A DNA stretch of 64,000 bases from Cryptomeria japonica (GCF_030272615.1 NC_081414.1:811491069-811555068), one strand, 5' to 3'. Positions 36,886 to 49,861 are shown, counted from the stretch's first letter. Numbers and translations: made by a program. The notes: generated by a model not told the origin, from the letters alone.

Positions 36886-39800
36886 TATTACAAAAATTTC
36901 ATACAAGCTAAATTTTGGTGGCCTAAATAGACCTTAGACATTGGAATTGAAGAAAGGTACACAAATTTTTTTACAAATTCTTCAATTTTGCACATTATGA
37001 TATCAAAGTTGAAGTTATTTCATTATGCAAGTAATTTTTAAGAAATCCGAACAAAAAGATTGCATAAAAATAGCTCTTTTATTTACAAGAATGTGTAAAG
37101 TTTCCCACACAAGCTGTGGGAATAGCCAACGAAGTAATAGGCATAAATTCTCATACATCTATCTAGACAAAATATATAAATAGAAGAAAGAATGAGATGA
37201 TAGAAGGGTGACCCTTCATTGCCTGGAATGACGAGCCTGAGCTTGAAGAAGTGGTTGATCTTCATCCACTCATCCATTTTCAACTCCTTCCGCTCCTAGT
37301 CCATCAATACCTGCAAGAGATTTAAAAAAATGATGATTAGAGCAATGAAGATAACCATATTGTCATGCTCAAACTCAACAGAATATACAGTGTATCTGCA
37401 TAGAGATACTAAAACATGTCTACAGCTATCAAGATATCAGATACAAGAGAGAAGAGAATCAATGTAGAAAGAAGGTGCCATGAGAAAACAACAAGTATCA
37501 TGTTTTATCTAACTTGTTTGTTCCATGTGCAGATACAGGTTTCCATTTAATAAATATAAAGTATGTGGGTTAAAATGGGCTCCCAAAGGGGTTGAGCTTA
37601 ACATACTGAGTAGTAATGCCAGAATAGTTAGATAGAGGATATCAATCATTATATTAGCCATCAAAGGAGCTGTACCTACACCTATTAGCACACACATTCA
37701 CACATAATGGGATCAAATCATCAGATGACAGCGAGTGTACTAGTGGATAAAAGTACATCTCCTAAATCATAAGCATCATGGAAATGACAGTTCGCTGTAT
37801 AAAATAGTAGTGACAGTGAAAACCTTATCCATTCTTATAACAGTCTAAGAACAGTATTGTTGGTATTAGCCATTAGTACCGAACTATCAAACATAAAGAT
37901 CACGGGCTTTAGTTCAAAAATGAAATAAGATATACTCCAAGCCTTGTCTATGGTCTACATCTCATGTCTAAGGAACAGTCACAGGTCAAGAGAAAATGAT
38001 AAAGCACATCCACAGTCATCATTACATTCAATAAACACAAGGGTTGACATGAGCAGTATGCAAGAATAGTGTCCAATGCCATAAACAGTCATGAACAAAG
38101 ACAATAGTTTGCTTGTTTGTAGTCCCTTCTTCATGGTGAAGTTAATAAAAGATGCAACTCTCCTCCTTATGAAGAACTCGGTCATTACAGCATATAAAAG
38201 AGTATGCAGCCTAAGGCTTTTATAAACAGTCATATTATCGAGAACCAGAGCAGTAAAGCAACTCTTATCACAGCCACCAATAGTGTAGGGTCACTATGGA
38301 AAGATAAGTAACCATGCAATCAAAAGGAAATTGATCAAGCAAAAAGATAGTCAAATAATGATAGTGGCAGTACCATGTAAGAAATAACAGAATACACTAA
38401 GATTTCCAAGATAGTATTGTCAAAAAAAATACAGTCATATTGTTTCCGTTGTTTCTAAGAATCCCACATGTCAAATTGGGTGAGTTTTTCAAAGAAATTA
38501 TAAAACTTTGAGATAAAAACACCCAATAAAAATCGTGCAAACCCAATGTGTATTTCGTGAGATATCTTCACCAGTTTGAAGGGCATTATATCAAATGACA
38601 GTGTCAAATAGCAGTCCATAAAAGATCTTAGTATCAATAGATCATGAATAGCCCAGTGAGTGATTTAATGACGGTAATTCATGAGCATATAATGAGCAGT
38701 TTGAAGTTGAAAGAGCTGATGAACAACATGACACTTTGTTGTCAATAATAAATGTCAAATTGCCAATTATAGATGAAATGATCATAATCAGCATTGAAGA
38801 TAAAAACAAAAGCTACAAAGACGCTACAATAGAGAATGGTCATAACAGTGGTTTAAATCAGTTACCAGTGTCATATTTTTGTAACCAAAGTGTAGTCCAA
38901 AGAATGTCTCAAAAAATAATGGTAAAAGTAGTACTGGACTTTTGTGACAAAGACAGTGTTGAAGCAAACAATAACTATATACAATCACTGGGTAGGAGCA
39001 GTTTCAAAGGGGCAGCTATGAGAAACTGAAATGCCATTCACAGTGATAAGCAGAGAGGATCAGTCACACAAAAATGCAAGTAAAGTATAGTCATAGGTAT
39101 CAGCCAATTGAAAAGATAGATTTCATTGTCAAATGAGGATTTACAGTCCTTACATAACCACGATTGGCAATCATCAAAAAGATATAAAAATACACAGTTA
39201 CAGTGCCTCGTAGATTGAAATATATCTCAAAGTGCAGAACTTTCCAAAACACTCAAGGAATAGCAAGAATGTCCAATTTGTAGCAGTGTAATACATAGAC
39301 ATACAAGTCTAAAGAAGGGACCTGAAAGCAATCATAGAGTGCAGTCATGGAGTGTACCAGTGATTCTAAAGAATAATCATAAACAATAAATATACCATGG
39401 TTACATAAGCTTTCAAGACTTGCCAAATCTTCTATCCAAGTTGCAGCCTTAAAGATGAGAAAATTACAGTAAAAAATAGTGGCAAAAGTGTTGATTTTTT
39501 GTAGTGATAGAACAGATGTATGTTATTCATACATTCACAGCAGCATAGGGTTTTCAAGGGGTAACACACTGAAGCATAAAAAGATAGTTCATACAGAGAT
39601 AATGGACAGAGGGAAAAGATGTTAAAACCAAAAGCTTTAAGCAGCATACAGAGCCACCTAAAAGCTTCAGAGGATAGAACAACTATTATTAAAAAAAAAA
39701 GTGATGATGCCTGGAAGGAGATTCGAAAGCAGATAAATATCCCAGCCACACCCATTTGTATATTTTCATGCATATGAAATATTTCAAAACAAAACCCTAG

Positions 39801-41749
39801 GTATATGCATGAATACAAACAAATATTCCCGAGAAAAGATTTTTACAATCAGAGATGGATGATTCCACAATAAACTCTTTTCCATAAAAAAATAATTGCA
39901 TGCGAAAGGAGAAATGAAGGCATACCATGTGGTAGGTTCATGATTTTCCAGTTCACACAGTTAAAGACACAGTTGAAGTCATAGTTTAGCAGCATTTCGA
40001 ACCTCATACCTGAACCCCAGCAGAAAGAAGATGCATGGCGGCCGTAAAAAAAAAAAAATTAAAAACCTTCTCGGTCAAGCCATAGTGAAAAAATGAAATA
40101 TGCAAAATGATTTAGGGTTTTCAATTTTGATGCATACCCTATATTCACCGTGAGTTTTTCCTTTTCTTTTATTTGTTTTAAGAAACAAATAGATGAATGT
40201 CGTGTAATAGCCACGGGGAGGCTTAAAAACCCTTAGTCTTTTTTTAAAAAGACTTATATTATAAGAGTATAATGTCATGTTTCACATTATATTATTATTA
40301 ATTAATATATTAATAATGACTTTAAAATAAGCAATGACATATGCCATTATTAATATAATAATTAATATTTATTATTATTAATTACTTTTATATCTATATA
40401 TAAGGATAATTTTTAATCTCTATATCCTTATATATATATGTGTGTGTGTGTGTGTGTGAAAATAATTAGTATTGGCATCATAATGGGTATTTATACATTC
40501 ACTTTTAGCATATAGACACAATAGAGAAAATTTGTAAACTAAATACTTAAGGTGGATAAATTATGAATCCTCTTAGTGTTTATTACATTTGCGACATATA
40601 TTTATTATAAAATTCCCCTAAATTACACTACATGCAGAAAATAGAAAGAGTGTTGCAATAGCAGTTCAAAAGGGGAGATACTTTTATTTATTTATTTGAG
40701 GCTATATTTGGTTGTACTCAGCATGCAAATGTCAGAGGTGGAAGTGATTTTTGAACAACTATTTTTAGCAGTTCAATGAGTCATGCAAAGGGAAAGGTTT
40801 TTTCTTTTTAGTGGCTATATTTGGCAGAGCAACATGCAGATTTTTGGACAGGTTGTTTTTTCAGGTGACCTATTTTTGGAAGAAGATTGGTATTTCTATT
40901 TATAGCATGGGATGTCTTTTTCATGCAACATCAGTTAGAGGCCTATTTTGAGCATTGGAGACTATTATTAGTAGGGTTACACATGATCTTGTTTAGTTAT
41001 TTTGGGCAAATTCACCCAAGGATTTTTCTCATGCAACTTTTTCTATTTAGGGTTTTGGAGGAGATATTCTTCATGATATCTATATATTCTTTTATTCTCC
41101 TTCTTTTTTTCCTTTGGTTATTTTTCTTCCCTCAGCATGATTATGGACTGATTTTAGGCCCTTTCATGCTAAAGGATTGCATTGTAGCTCAACAGTATTT
41201 GAGTTTGGTAATAGAAGATTCCTTATTTTTTAGTAATTTAGCAACAGATTTCCTTCTTGGTACATCTTGTATTATTTGGTTAATGAATGATTTGATGATT
41301 TCCTTTGATTTTTATCCTCTAACTTATCTCATTCAGTTAATTTGTGGTGCAAGGAGATACATGTTAGTTGCGGGTTCTAGTTTGTGTTAGTTGATTTTAA
41401 TTGCTTGAAGTTGTGAAAACCTGTTGTTTTCCTTCATGCATGCATTAAATTCATCCCTTTCTAGGAGATGTTTATGCATCTACATGTTCAATTGAGTTGT
41501 GAGATTCAGGGTTATTTGTTGGAAGCTTTTTTGTGAGTTTCATGGTTACAGATTTTAGATAGAAAATTATTTGGTGCATCACCTCATTAGGATAGTATTT
41601 GAGGGGAGACTCATCAAACAGGAAGCTGACCTAATCTCTGAAGATTCACCTTCACTTTGAGTAACCCACAAGCTCGAAGGTGTTTCCATGTTTCACATGA
41701 TTTCTTGGTTTCGCACTTAGCATCACGAGTGCAATCCTCAATGACAACA
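36886..41749 (-). mobile_element. 4.9-kb unclassified insertion in the E8 LTR
   Basis: Bounded by an exact TSD ATAAC (36881-36885 and 41750-41754), with the undisturbed E8 LTR showing ATAAC once. Minus strand starts TGTTGTCATTGAGG and ends GTAATA, consistent with TG...CA ends with CA changed to TA. There is no internal PBS, PPT or direct repeat that I can see, and no convincing gene. A TG run sits at 40439-40458 and a poly-A stretch near 40047. Length and ends suggest a solo LTR of another long-LTR family. Confidence 0.6.
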
Positions 41750-41754
41750 ATAAC

Positions 41755-41831
41755 AACATAATTATCAGTTACAATTGACATCAATGAAAACATAACATTT
41801 CATTAATGCAATATTCACGCAAATGCCAAGA
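41755..41831 (-). mobile_element. E8 5' LTR, second part
   Basis: Resumes AACATAATTATCAGTTAC (compare 34936 onward) and ends AATGCCAAGA. The expected terminal CAACA reads CAAGA. The TSD GTGTC follows. Confidence 0.88.
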
Positions 41832-42895
41832 GTGTCAAGTGATACTATAAAATATACATCTATATAATACGCTTGGTATGTCTTTTTTTTGGAATAAACA
41901 AAATAAACAAATACAAATTGAACACACATTCAAGCATTCGCATTTAAGAATATAAATACATCACATATGAGGTGTTGTCTCTCCAAATAGGCAACTCTTG
42001 GGTTTGTTAATGCACATAGGTTTAGTTTGATTCTTCGAATAGTTCCATGGTCACATGGATTAGTTTTCCTACACATCTCATTTTGTACATTAGTAATCTC
42101 AAATAATCACATGCAATATTCATATATGAAAATAATACAAATTAGATACTTTGCATACAATTTAAATCATAACAATCAAATTATTAATTATCCAATAGAA
42201 TCCAAATGAAATAATTACTCAATGGCATCATCATAATCATCATGAAATTCAATCATTTGTAAGGCATGCATAAATATTTCTAACATCATAATGAAGTACA
42301 AAAAATCAGAAAAATGACATACATCATATCAATGTTATTCAATCACCGGATCATATAGAGTCTAAATCCATAATGCATCAAAATGTGCACTATAAGGTAA
42401 AATGATTCCATAACATGGTTCAATTTATTTTCTGAATAATTCTCATGCGGCCATATGTTCATTTGCAACACCAATAAAATCACATAAAACAATCGCCAAT
42501 TAGGCATGCACAATGAATCACAACATCATCAATCTAAGTATTGAAATCAATCATAATGTAGAATTACATCTTATCCACTAGTTTCAAGAGGATCCTATGA
42601 TCGTGATGTATCAAGGTTCTATTTTGAAAGATAAGTACATAACATAAATGAAATATATTCTTATGATGGGTTTGGGATAGGACCCCAAACCCCTCGCATA
42701 TATATGTTACACAAGAAAATTACGTCTAATTATCCCCCAAGGGGTCAACATTCACTAATTTATCCATCTAACATAACCCATCCTATTGAATCAAAGCATC
42801 TTTACATAGTGTAGCAACCATCCATGCAAACTATTAATAAGGTCAACCATGGTCAAACTAGGTTAACCAAAGCTTGATCGGGGAGGGGCTCTACA
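41832..42895 (-). other. Outer part of the E0 LTR, non-coding
   Basis: Continuation of the sequence interrupted by E8. AT-rich, no coding signal. It ends GGGGAGGGGCTCTACA, the proposed LTR terminus. Confidence 0.4.
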
Positions 42896-43005
42896 ACTAA
42901 GTAACTTTGAGTATCAAGAAGGAAAATATGAGTCAAGTGTATGCACCCACATTAAAGCGACCGTACACACCTTATCAAAAGTGAGTGATTTAAGGTAGGA
43001 TACAC

Positions 43006-43045
<40 letters not shown>

Positions 43046-43797
43046 TATTGCAAGGATTTATCCCCCAAACCAAGGATTAAAACCAAGGATAATGAACACA
43101 AAACACAAAAGATGATGTAGTTTCACTTTCCTCGGGGTCATGTATATCATATGTATATATGTGCATAGAATAATTGTCATTCCCCAAAGGAAGGAAACTA
43201 CCTTGGAAGAAAGGGAATAGAAGATGTCTTTTGAGTCAACATGAAAGAGACCAAAAGAGATCTCAATGTTGTGCATCATCCTCAAGTAGAAATTAATAGG
43301 GAACATAGAAGATCAGGGATACACATAGAAGAATAATCACAAAAGAGCAAGGAAATAGAGAGGTAGAGGATCTACGGTGCTAATGTAGCTAGTCTAGTAT
43401 GTCATCGACCTCTCGATCTTGTCGAACAATATTTTGGGAAGGCGGGAAACATGCCAAAGGAGCAACATCGAGCACAACAGATGGATGTATCACAAGATCC
43501 AAACAAGGACTATGCTCATGAGCTAAGTCACTTTATTCATTTCTAGGAGTTAGGATTAAGGCTTTTGAAAACTCTGTAGATAAATGTTTTTCCACATCAA
43601 CATATTCATAGTCACTATCAGAAGCATTAGGAGTTATATTTCAATCATGAATAATATTTTCACCTATTTCTTCATCAAGATTTATAGAAAGAGGATGGAG
43701 AACACGAATAGGATTAAAACCATCACATGTTTTTTCAACTTATGATCTGGAGATGTAGGTTCAACATATTTCTTAGGAGAAAAGGGAATCATGTCAA
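42896..43797 (-). pseudogene. E6 Ty3/gypsy relic, left piece (post-protease linker)
   Basis: On the minus strand, from about 43797 down to about 43380, a recognisable but broken frame reads D-G-F-N-P-I-R-V-L-H-P-L-S-I-N and later H-L-S-T-E-F-S-K-A-L. This low-complexity acidic style resembles the spacer between protease and RT in plant gypsy elements. It has stops and a frameshift. No RT motif is found before E0 begins. A (GA)n run lies at 43011-43040. Assignment rests on the matching TSD-bounded split by E5. Confidence 0.4.
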
Positions 43798-45310
43798 TTT
43801 TGGCATGATTCGAATAACTGATATAGATGAGGTGATGTTGTTAAAGACTGATGATTGCACCGGTAGAGGATAGAAGACTACTTGTGATGAAGAGATTGAG
43901 ATTTTGTGATTAGATGACTTGATCAATTATTTGTGTTGTCATTGATGGCAACTAATTTTAAATGATGTTAACTAATGTTTCTTGATGTTTGGTTTGTCAT
44001 CTAACTAGTTTAGTCTACCAAAGACAGGGCTTACTAGCAATTTATAAAAGTTTGTGAAATAGGACTTTAACCAGTATATGTAGAGATGTTTTACTTGAAG
44101 CGGATGATTAGTAATTTGCAGTTTGGAATATAATATTTTATCATGGTAATGAGTATATGACCAGAACCACATCTTGAGATGACTATCAGAAGGCATGTTT
44201 CTAATTTCTGCTGAAGTTTTGCCAGGGTTTAAGAAGGGTTATAGAACTAGTGATGAAATCATCAAACTGGTAATGAGTTTTGGTATGGCGGTGATCGACA
44301 ACAAGTTCACTTGTTGATGATAATCTGACACAAACTGTGTGAAATGTTTGAAAGATGTTTTGGTGTGTTTAGAGAGCAAATTTCTTGGGAATGTGCAAAG
44401 TGCTTAACGGAGTGAGCTAAGGGTTTGACTTTGTACCAGATCAACTTGTCGTGATGACCTATGATCATTCAACGACTAATATTGATTTGTAATTGATTCA
44501 AATGATCCACATGGTGATCTGTAATGAGTTGTAAAGATTAGTGATGATCTGTGATGTAATTTAGGGTTTAGTGGTTGACTTAGTGGAAAGAATTATTTAT
44601 GTTGCCTTAGTTGATGTTTATCATGTCGGTGATCTTAGAAAAGAGTGTGAAGTCATACCAAAGAAGAGTAAGATCTACCTGAGAGTTGCAGATAGTGAAG
44701 CATAACTGGATCTGATTTAGCAAGCTGAGAAGTGCAAGTAACAGATCACTTTTTTACTGTTGTTCTCTAACAATTACAACATGTTAAATCCCTTAACCGA
44801 GTAGGTCCTGACAAGCCTTAAACTTGAAAATCCCCTCATAGGGTAGCTCTCAAAAAGATGGGTAAATCCTCTCACGAGGTTGATCTTAATAGTTCATTAA
44901 GATCCTAACCAAGATGCACATCCAAATCCCATAACCGGGTGACTCCTAATAGGGCATATTGTAAGCTTCTAACAGGACATACTTCAAAAAAGTACAAATC
45001 TTTGTGGGTACTAACTCCCACCATTGTCTTTCCCTATTTGGGTTTCCACGTCAAAATATGGTGTTCATGTGTGGAATGATGTTCATGTGATGTTATTGAT
45101 TATCTTAGTTTAGTCATTATTTTTGAATACACCAGTTATAGTAATTTATTAGACATTTATTAGAGATTATCAGTATTGTTTAATGAATTGGCATACGTGG
45201 TAAATGAAGTTAGATTTATTGCAGGTTTGATTTGGATTTAAAGTTTTAAATTGGTGTTAATACTGATTCGCCCCCCTCTCAGTATTAACCATATCCTCAT
45301 AGGATTAACA
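43798..45310 (+). mobile_element. E5 5' LTR (1,513 bp)
   Basis: Matches 49874 onward (GGCATGATT ... AACTGATA). Ends CATAGGATTAACA. Shared LTR box at 45021-45056 (CTTTCCCTATTTGGGTTTCC). Confidence 0.9.
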
Positions 45311-45324
45311 ATTGGTATCAGAGC
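45311..45324 (+). other. E5 primer-binding site
   Basis: ATTGGTATCAGAGC, the full consensus tRNA-iMet primer site, directly after the LTR. Confidence 0.9.
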
Positions 45325-45384
45325 ATTGGTCCTCTGTGTGAAGTAAGCCTAACCACTTGAGGGAAAGATTTTAAGGAAGTCAAG

Positions 45385-46400
45385 ATGATGAAGAAAGATG
45401 GTCCTAAGCTCAACAAGGATAACTACAAGATCTAGAAAGACAAAATTAAAATCTACATCAAAGGTCTTGGTGCATAATATTGGAAGAAAGTTGAAACAAA
45501 ATATGTTGCTCCTCCTAATATTTCCTTGACACCAAATGAACTCAAAGAGAAGAAAGATAACATGCAAGCCTTAGAAGCTATTGTTAGTACTTTATCTAAT
45601 TCAGAATATATTGATGTTCAAGGATTGGAAACAATAGGTGAGGTTTGGGAAAAGTTAGATATAATCTATGGAGGAGATGAGCATGTGCAAAGAGCCAAAG
45701 AGGAAATCTTGAGAGGAAAGTTTGATGATATGAGAATGCATGAAGGATAAAATATTGCATAGTATGGTTAGAGAATCAAAGAAGTTGTTGGTGGCATAAT
45801 GAGTGCTGAAGGCAAAATGGATGGTGACGTAATAGTAAGTAAATTCTTAGAACTCTTCAACCTCAGTATGCTATAAGAGTATCTACAATCCAATAACTTA
45901 GATCTATTTCAAAGGATAAGGTAACTATTGATTCATTGATTGGTAAGCTTACATCTTTTGAGTTAAATAGTTTTGATAATAGTGTGACAAAATGTATTGA
46001 ATCTTCCTTTAAAGCTTCTATTACTACTTCATCTGCTAGAAAAGGAAAAGATATATGCCAAAATCATGAGTGCAGGTTAAGTCATGAAAGTTACTATGGA
46101 AATGAAGACAATGAAGATCAAGTGATGGAACTTGAGGCATTGTTAGCAAAAATATTTCCAAGAGGCACCGATAAGTATAAAGGGAAGCTACCTTTGAAGT
46201 GTTTCTCTTGTAGTAAAATTGGTCATATTGCTGCTAATTGTCCTAATGTTGACAAGAAAGAGAAATTTAGGAAATATAGAGGAAAGGGTAAAAAGAAATG
46301 TTATATTGTAGTAGATGAAGGTGTGACCGATGAGGAGTCTGAAGATGAAGATGACAATGAGGAAATTGTGTTTGTAGCCATGAAGGAGGAATTGAAAAAT
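45385..46400 (+). pseudogene. E5 gag relic, intact CCHC knuckle
   Basis: ATG at 45385 shortly after the PBS. Early K-L-N-K-D-N-Y-K-I is the counterpart of K-L-D-G-T-N-Y in E3 gag. It continues E-V-W-E-K-L-D-I-I-Y-G-G and, after stops at about 45412, 45475 and 45748-45768, the I-G-K-L-T-S-F-E-L block. The knuckle C-F-S-C-S-K-I-G-H-I-A-A-N-C (about 46200-46241) is intact and followed by a Lys-rich patch. The frame 45936-46814 runs on into protease. Confidence 0.87.
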
Positions 46401-46814
46401 CAAAAGGCATTGGTATCTCACATGGAGACTAGTGATGAATGGATTATAGACAGTAGTTGCTCACACCACATGACTGGATACAAAATTAAGTTGAAAACTC
46501 TTGATGAATTTGATGATGGTGTTGTTAGATTTGTAAATAACTCTCCCTGCATGGTGAAAGGTAAAGGTTCAATTTCTTTAAATGGGAAGAGCAATGTTGA
46601 TGATGTGTTTTGGGTTGATGGTCTAAAGCACAATATTTTAAGTGTTGGTCATCTCAATGATAAAGGTTATTTGCTTGAGTTTAAAAGTGGAGTCTGTAGA
46701 ATTCTTGGAGGTAATGGTGAACGGATAGCTACCAGGAAGCAAACTAGAGGTAACTTATTCCATTTGAATAGTAATAATAATAATTGTTTGGTTGCAAGAA
46801 TGGAAGACAATTGA
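46401..46814 (+). pseudogene. E5 protease region
   Basis: W-I-I-D-S-S-C-S-H-H-M-T: catalytic Asp present (46449-46451), but the Gly of D-S-G is Ser. Followed by N-S-P-C-M-V-K-G-K-G-S-I, H-N-I-L-S-V-G-H-L and R-I-L-G-G-N-G-E. The frame stays open from 45936 to the stop at 46812. Confidence 0.87.
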
Positions 46815-47700
46815 TTGTGGCATAAAAGATGTTGTCATGTTAATTTTGATAATTTGGTTAATATAAGCAAGTGAAGTGTTGTAAGAGGATTACCCCAAGT
46901 TGTTAAACCAGATAGTGTGATATGCAAAGATTGTCAAATTGGTAAGATGGCCTCTAATTATTTCAAGAGAAAGAATTGTACTTCTGAGAATATTTTAGAT
47001 TTGGTACATACTAATCTATGTGGCTCTATGAGAATAAAGAGTTATTACGGTGATAGGTATTTCATGATTTTCACCAATGACTACTCTAAAATGATGTGGG
47101 TGACATTTTTGAAGGATAAATCAAAAGAATTTAGTAAATTTAAATCATTTAAAGCTCTGGTTGAGAATAAAACTAGTAAGAACTTGAAGTGTTTAAGATC
47201 AAACCGGGGAGGAGAATTCACATCTGATGAATTTGTTATGTATTGTGATGAATAGGGTATCAAGAGACAGATGTTAGCTCCGAGGACACCACAATAGAAT
47301 GACATAGCAGAAGGGATGAACAAAACAATAGTTGAAGCTTCTAGAACCATGCTATTACAGAGTAATGTACCTAAAATGTTTTGGAGAGAAGCAGTCAATA
47401 CTGTTGTATACACTTTAAACTGGGTACTAGTAAAAAGAGGTAACAACAAAATACCCTATTAGCTATGGTATGAAAAAACTCCTTGTGTACGTTATTTCAA
47501 AAAAATTTGGCATCAATGTTTTACTAAGAAAGATAATTACACTGAGAAATTTGATGCAAAATCTGATGAGGGGATCTTTCTTGGTTACTCTACTAGGAGT
47601 AAGGCATATAAATGTTACAATAAGAAAATTAAGAAGATTATTGAAAGTGCTAAAGTGAAGGTAGATGATGTCTCTAGAAAGTCAGAAGGTTCCAGCAGAT
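46815..47700 (+). pseudogene. E5 integrase relic (N-N-E active site)
   Basis: HHCC-type zinc region (H-K-R-C-C-H-V-N ... C-K-D-C-Q-I-G-K-M). The first catalytic Asp is Asn in T-N-D-Y-S-K (47076-47078), the second is Asn in L-R-S-N-R-G-G-E-F (47202-47204), and the Glu is retained in I-A-E-G-M-N-K. Stops at about 46872, 47253, 47295 and 47460 and a frameshift near 47480. C-terminal G-I-F-L-G-Y-S-T-R-S-K-A-Y is clear. Confidence 0.88.
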
Positions 47701-47768
47701 CTGAGCTTAAAAAAGATGATGATAAACCTGTGATTATTGTACTCAAAGCATAGAACAATGAAGAACCG

Positions 47769-49505
47769 GTGAATGGAGAATTAGGTGTTCAATCGATAAG
47801 TGATGACAATGATGAAGAGAATGAAGAACAAGAAGCAGAAGATGCAGAACCAGTACTAGTATTGCCCAGGTATGTCAGATTAAACCATTCACAAGAGAAT
47901 ATAATTGGTGATAAGAATGCTAGTGTGCAAACAAGGAGGAAAATAAGAGAAAACTCATGTTTGATATCTACAATTGAACCCAAAATAGTAAAGGAAGAAC
48001 TACAAGATGATGATTGGGTTAAAGAAATGAATGAAGAATTAGATCAAATTGAGAAGAATCAAACATGGTCACTTGTTCTTAGACTGGAGGATAAGAATTT
48101 AATTGGAACAAAATGGGTCTTTAGGAATAAGTTGGATGAAGAAGGAAAAATTGTAAGAAACAAGGTGAGGTTACTCTTCAAAGAGTATACATAGGAAGAA
48201 GGTGAGGATTATGGAGAGACCTTTCCACCTATTGTTACATTAGAAGGAGTGACAATGCCCCTAGCATTTGCTGAATATAAGGGATTCAAATTTTATCAAA
48301 TGGATGTCAAATCAGCCATTCTGAATGGGATTCTAGAAGAAGTTTGCATTGAAAAACTAGATGGATTTTCTCTATCTAATGATGAAGACATGGTATGTTA
48401 ATTGCATAAAGCACTATATGGTCTAAAGCAGACACTGACAACATGGTATGAGAGATTACATGCACATCTAATCAAAAATGGATTCCAACATACAAATGAG
48501 GACAACAACATTTATTTGAAGATTGATGGAGACAAAATGTAGATAGCAGAAGTGTTTGTAGATTACATAATTTTTGGTGGAAATGATGATATGTGTATGA
48601 ATTTTTCTGATATAATGAAAAAGGAATTTGAAATGTCTCTAATCAGTGAAATAAAGTTCTTTATTGGGTTGCAGGTCCGACAACTGGATGTTGGTATCTT
48701 TATTTGTCAGAGCAAGTATGTCAAAGAGGTGTTGAAGACATTTGAAATGGAAGACTGCAAACCAGTAGGAACACTGATGGTGATAGGCTGGAAGTTGTCC
48801 AAACAAGATGATTTTCCTTATGTTTGTGAAAAAGAGTATAGGTCTATGATTGGTAAGTTGCACTATGTTGTTCATAGTAGGCCAAACATTGCTCATGTTG
48901 TTGAATTAGTTTCCATATTTCACAAAGAGCCTAAGGAGACACATTTGGTGGCAGTGAAGAGAATTTTTTGGTATCTCAAAGGCACAATAGACTATACTTT
49001 ATGGTATCCCTATAAAGGAGATTTTAATTTGGATGTCTTTACTGATGCAGATTGGGTAGGTAATGTGGATGAGCGTAAAAACACAATCGGTGGAGCCTTT
49101 CTTCTTAGTGGAAGATTAGTGGCATGGACAAGCAAGAAACAAACATGTGTTTCTCAATCTACAGTCGAAGTAGAGTATGTTGCTACTTCCATGGATTACA
49201 TGCAAACAATATGGATGAGGCATGTACTAGAAGGACTCAAAATACATATGTTTGAACTAGTGACTATCTATTGTGATAATACAAGTGCAATAAATATTTC
49301 TAAGAATCCTGTATTTCATGCTAGAACCAAGCACAATGAATTGAAGTATCATTTTATAAAGGAAATAGCTCAAGAAAAATAGATCAAGATGGAATATGTG
49401 AAGAGTAAAGAATAGTTAGCTGATATCTTTACTAAGCCCTTACTGAAGACTACCTTTGAGGTTCTTAGAAGTAATTTAGGGGTTAGTCCCCTACACCGGA
49501 AGAAC
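47769..49505 (+). pseudogene. E5 reverse transcriptase and RNase H relic
   Basis: Acidic linker, P-R-Y-V-R-L-N-H-S (about 47866), T-K-W-V-F-R-N-K-L, Q-M-D-V-K-S-A-I-L-N-G (about 48300), Y-G-L-K-Q-T-L. The active-site box reads F-V-D-Y (about 48555-48566), so the second catalytic Asp is Tyr. RNase H: V-F-T-D-A-D-W-V-G-N (about 49040), Q-S-T-V-E-V-E-Y, Y-C-D-N-T-S-A-I and T-K-H-N-E-L-K-Y-H. Stops at about 48192, 48400, 48540, 49380 and 49414. The frame 48552-49382 is open for 276 residues. Confidence 0.9.
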
Positions 49506-49651
49506 TAGAATGATGGAGATGCATCAATCATGTGGATCTAATGTTTAATATTCATTAAGGATTGATGAGGTGCAAGCTACTGCATAGGGGAGCAGCTAGG
49601 ATATAAAGTAAACAAGATCGATGATGCACATACACCTTTGGCATTGCTATC

Positions 49652-49662
49652 AAAGGGGGAGA
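49652..49662 (+). other. E5 second (upstream) polypurine tract
   Basis: AAAGGGGGAGA, preceded by GCTATC, 210 bp upstream of the LTR-proximal PPT. Confidence 0.55.
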
Positions 49663-49861
49663 AGAATAAGATCATATTTGGGAGAAGAAAAAGATCAAAT
49701 TTGGGAGAAGAGAAAGATCAAAGAAGTATTGGTCTAGAGGGAGAAGACAAAAGAAGGAGACTGGCAGATGACTTGATATTGGAAGCAAGTAGCAGTGATG
49801 GTGTAATAGTGATAGTGTTGCAATCTGATTGGTATATTTGATTGGTGTTTCCATCAATGCC

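Larger units (their letters stand above)
33603..41831 (-). mobile_element. E8: LTR element with a 0.4-kb interior, nested insertion in one LTR
   Basis: LTRs 33603-35010 and 35532-36885 plus 41755-41831; exact TSD GTGTC (33598-33602 and 41832-41836). The interior is only 35011-35451 plus an 80-bp tandem duplication, with a PPT at one end and PBS at the other in minus orientation. It encodes nothing. It is a minimal non-autonomous element built of 1.4-kb LTRs around PBS and PPT, longer than classical TRIMs. Confidence 0.88.
2901..42895 (-). mobile_element. Giant LTR of E0, inflated to 40 kb by nested insertions
   Basis: The left edge is TGTCTTACCC beside the PBS. The right edge is proposed at GGGGCTCTACA (ending 42895). 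Read on the minus strand, that end resembles the end of the solo LTR at 24558-28852 (TGTAGAGCCCC against TATAGTACCCC, both followed by a TTTGACC-containing stretch). Removing E1, E2 and E8, each delimited by LTRs and TSDs, leaves about 7.9 kb. Removing one copy of an internal duplication of about 3 kb leaves about 4.9 kb, close to the two other long LTR-like insertions here. The PBS edge is firm; the far edge and the unity of the whole block are inference. Confidence 0.5.

Noticed and set aside
39432-39818. 128-codon minus-strand frame with hydrophobic segments
   Set aside because: Cys/Phe/Leu-rich composition expected of AT-rich DNA; no recognisable domain or start context.
40887-41390. 167-codon plus-strand frame rich in Phe, Leu and Ile
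   Set aside because: Looks like translated T-rich DNA inside an unclassified insertion; no family motif, no gene context.
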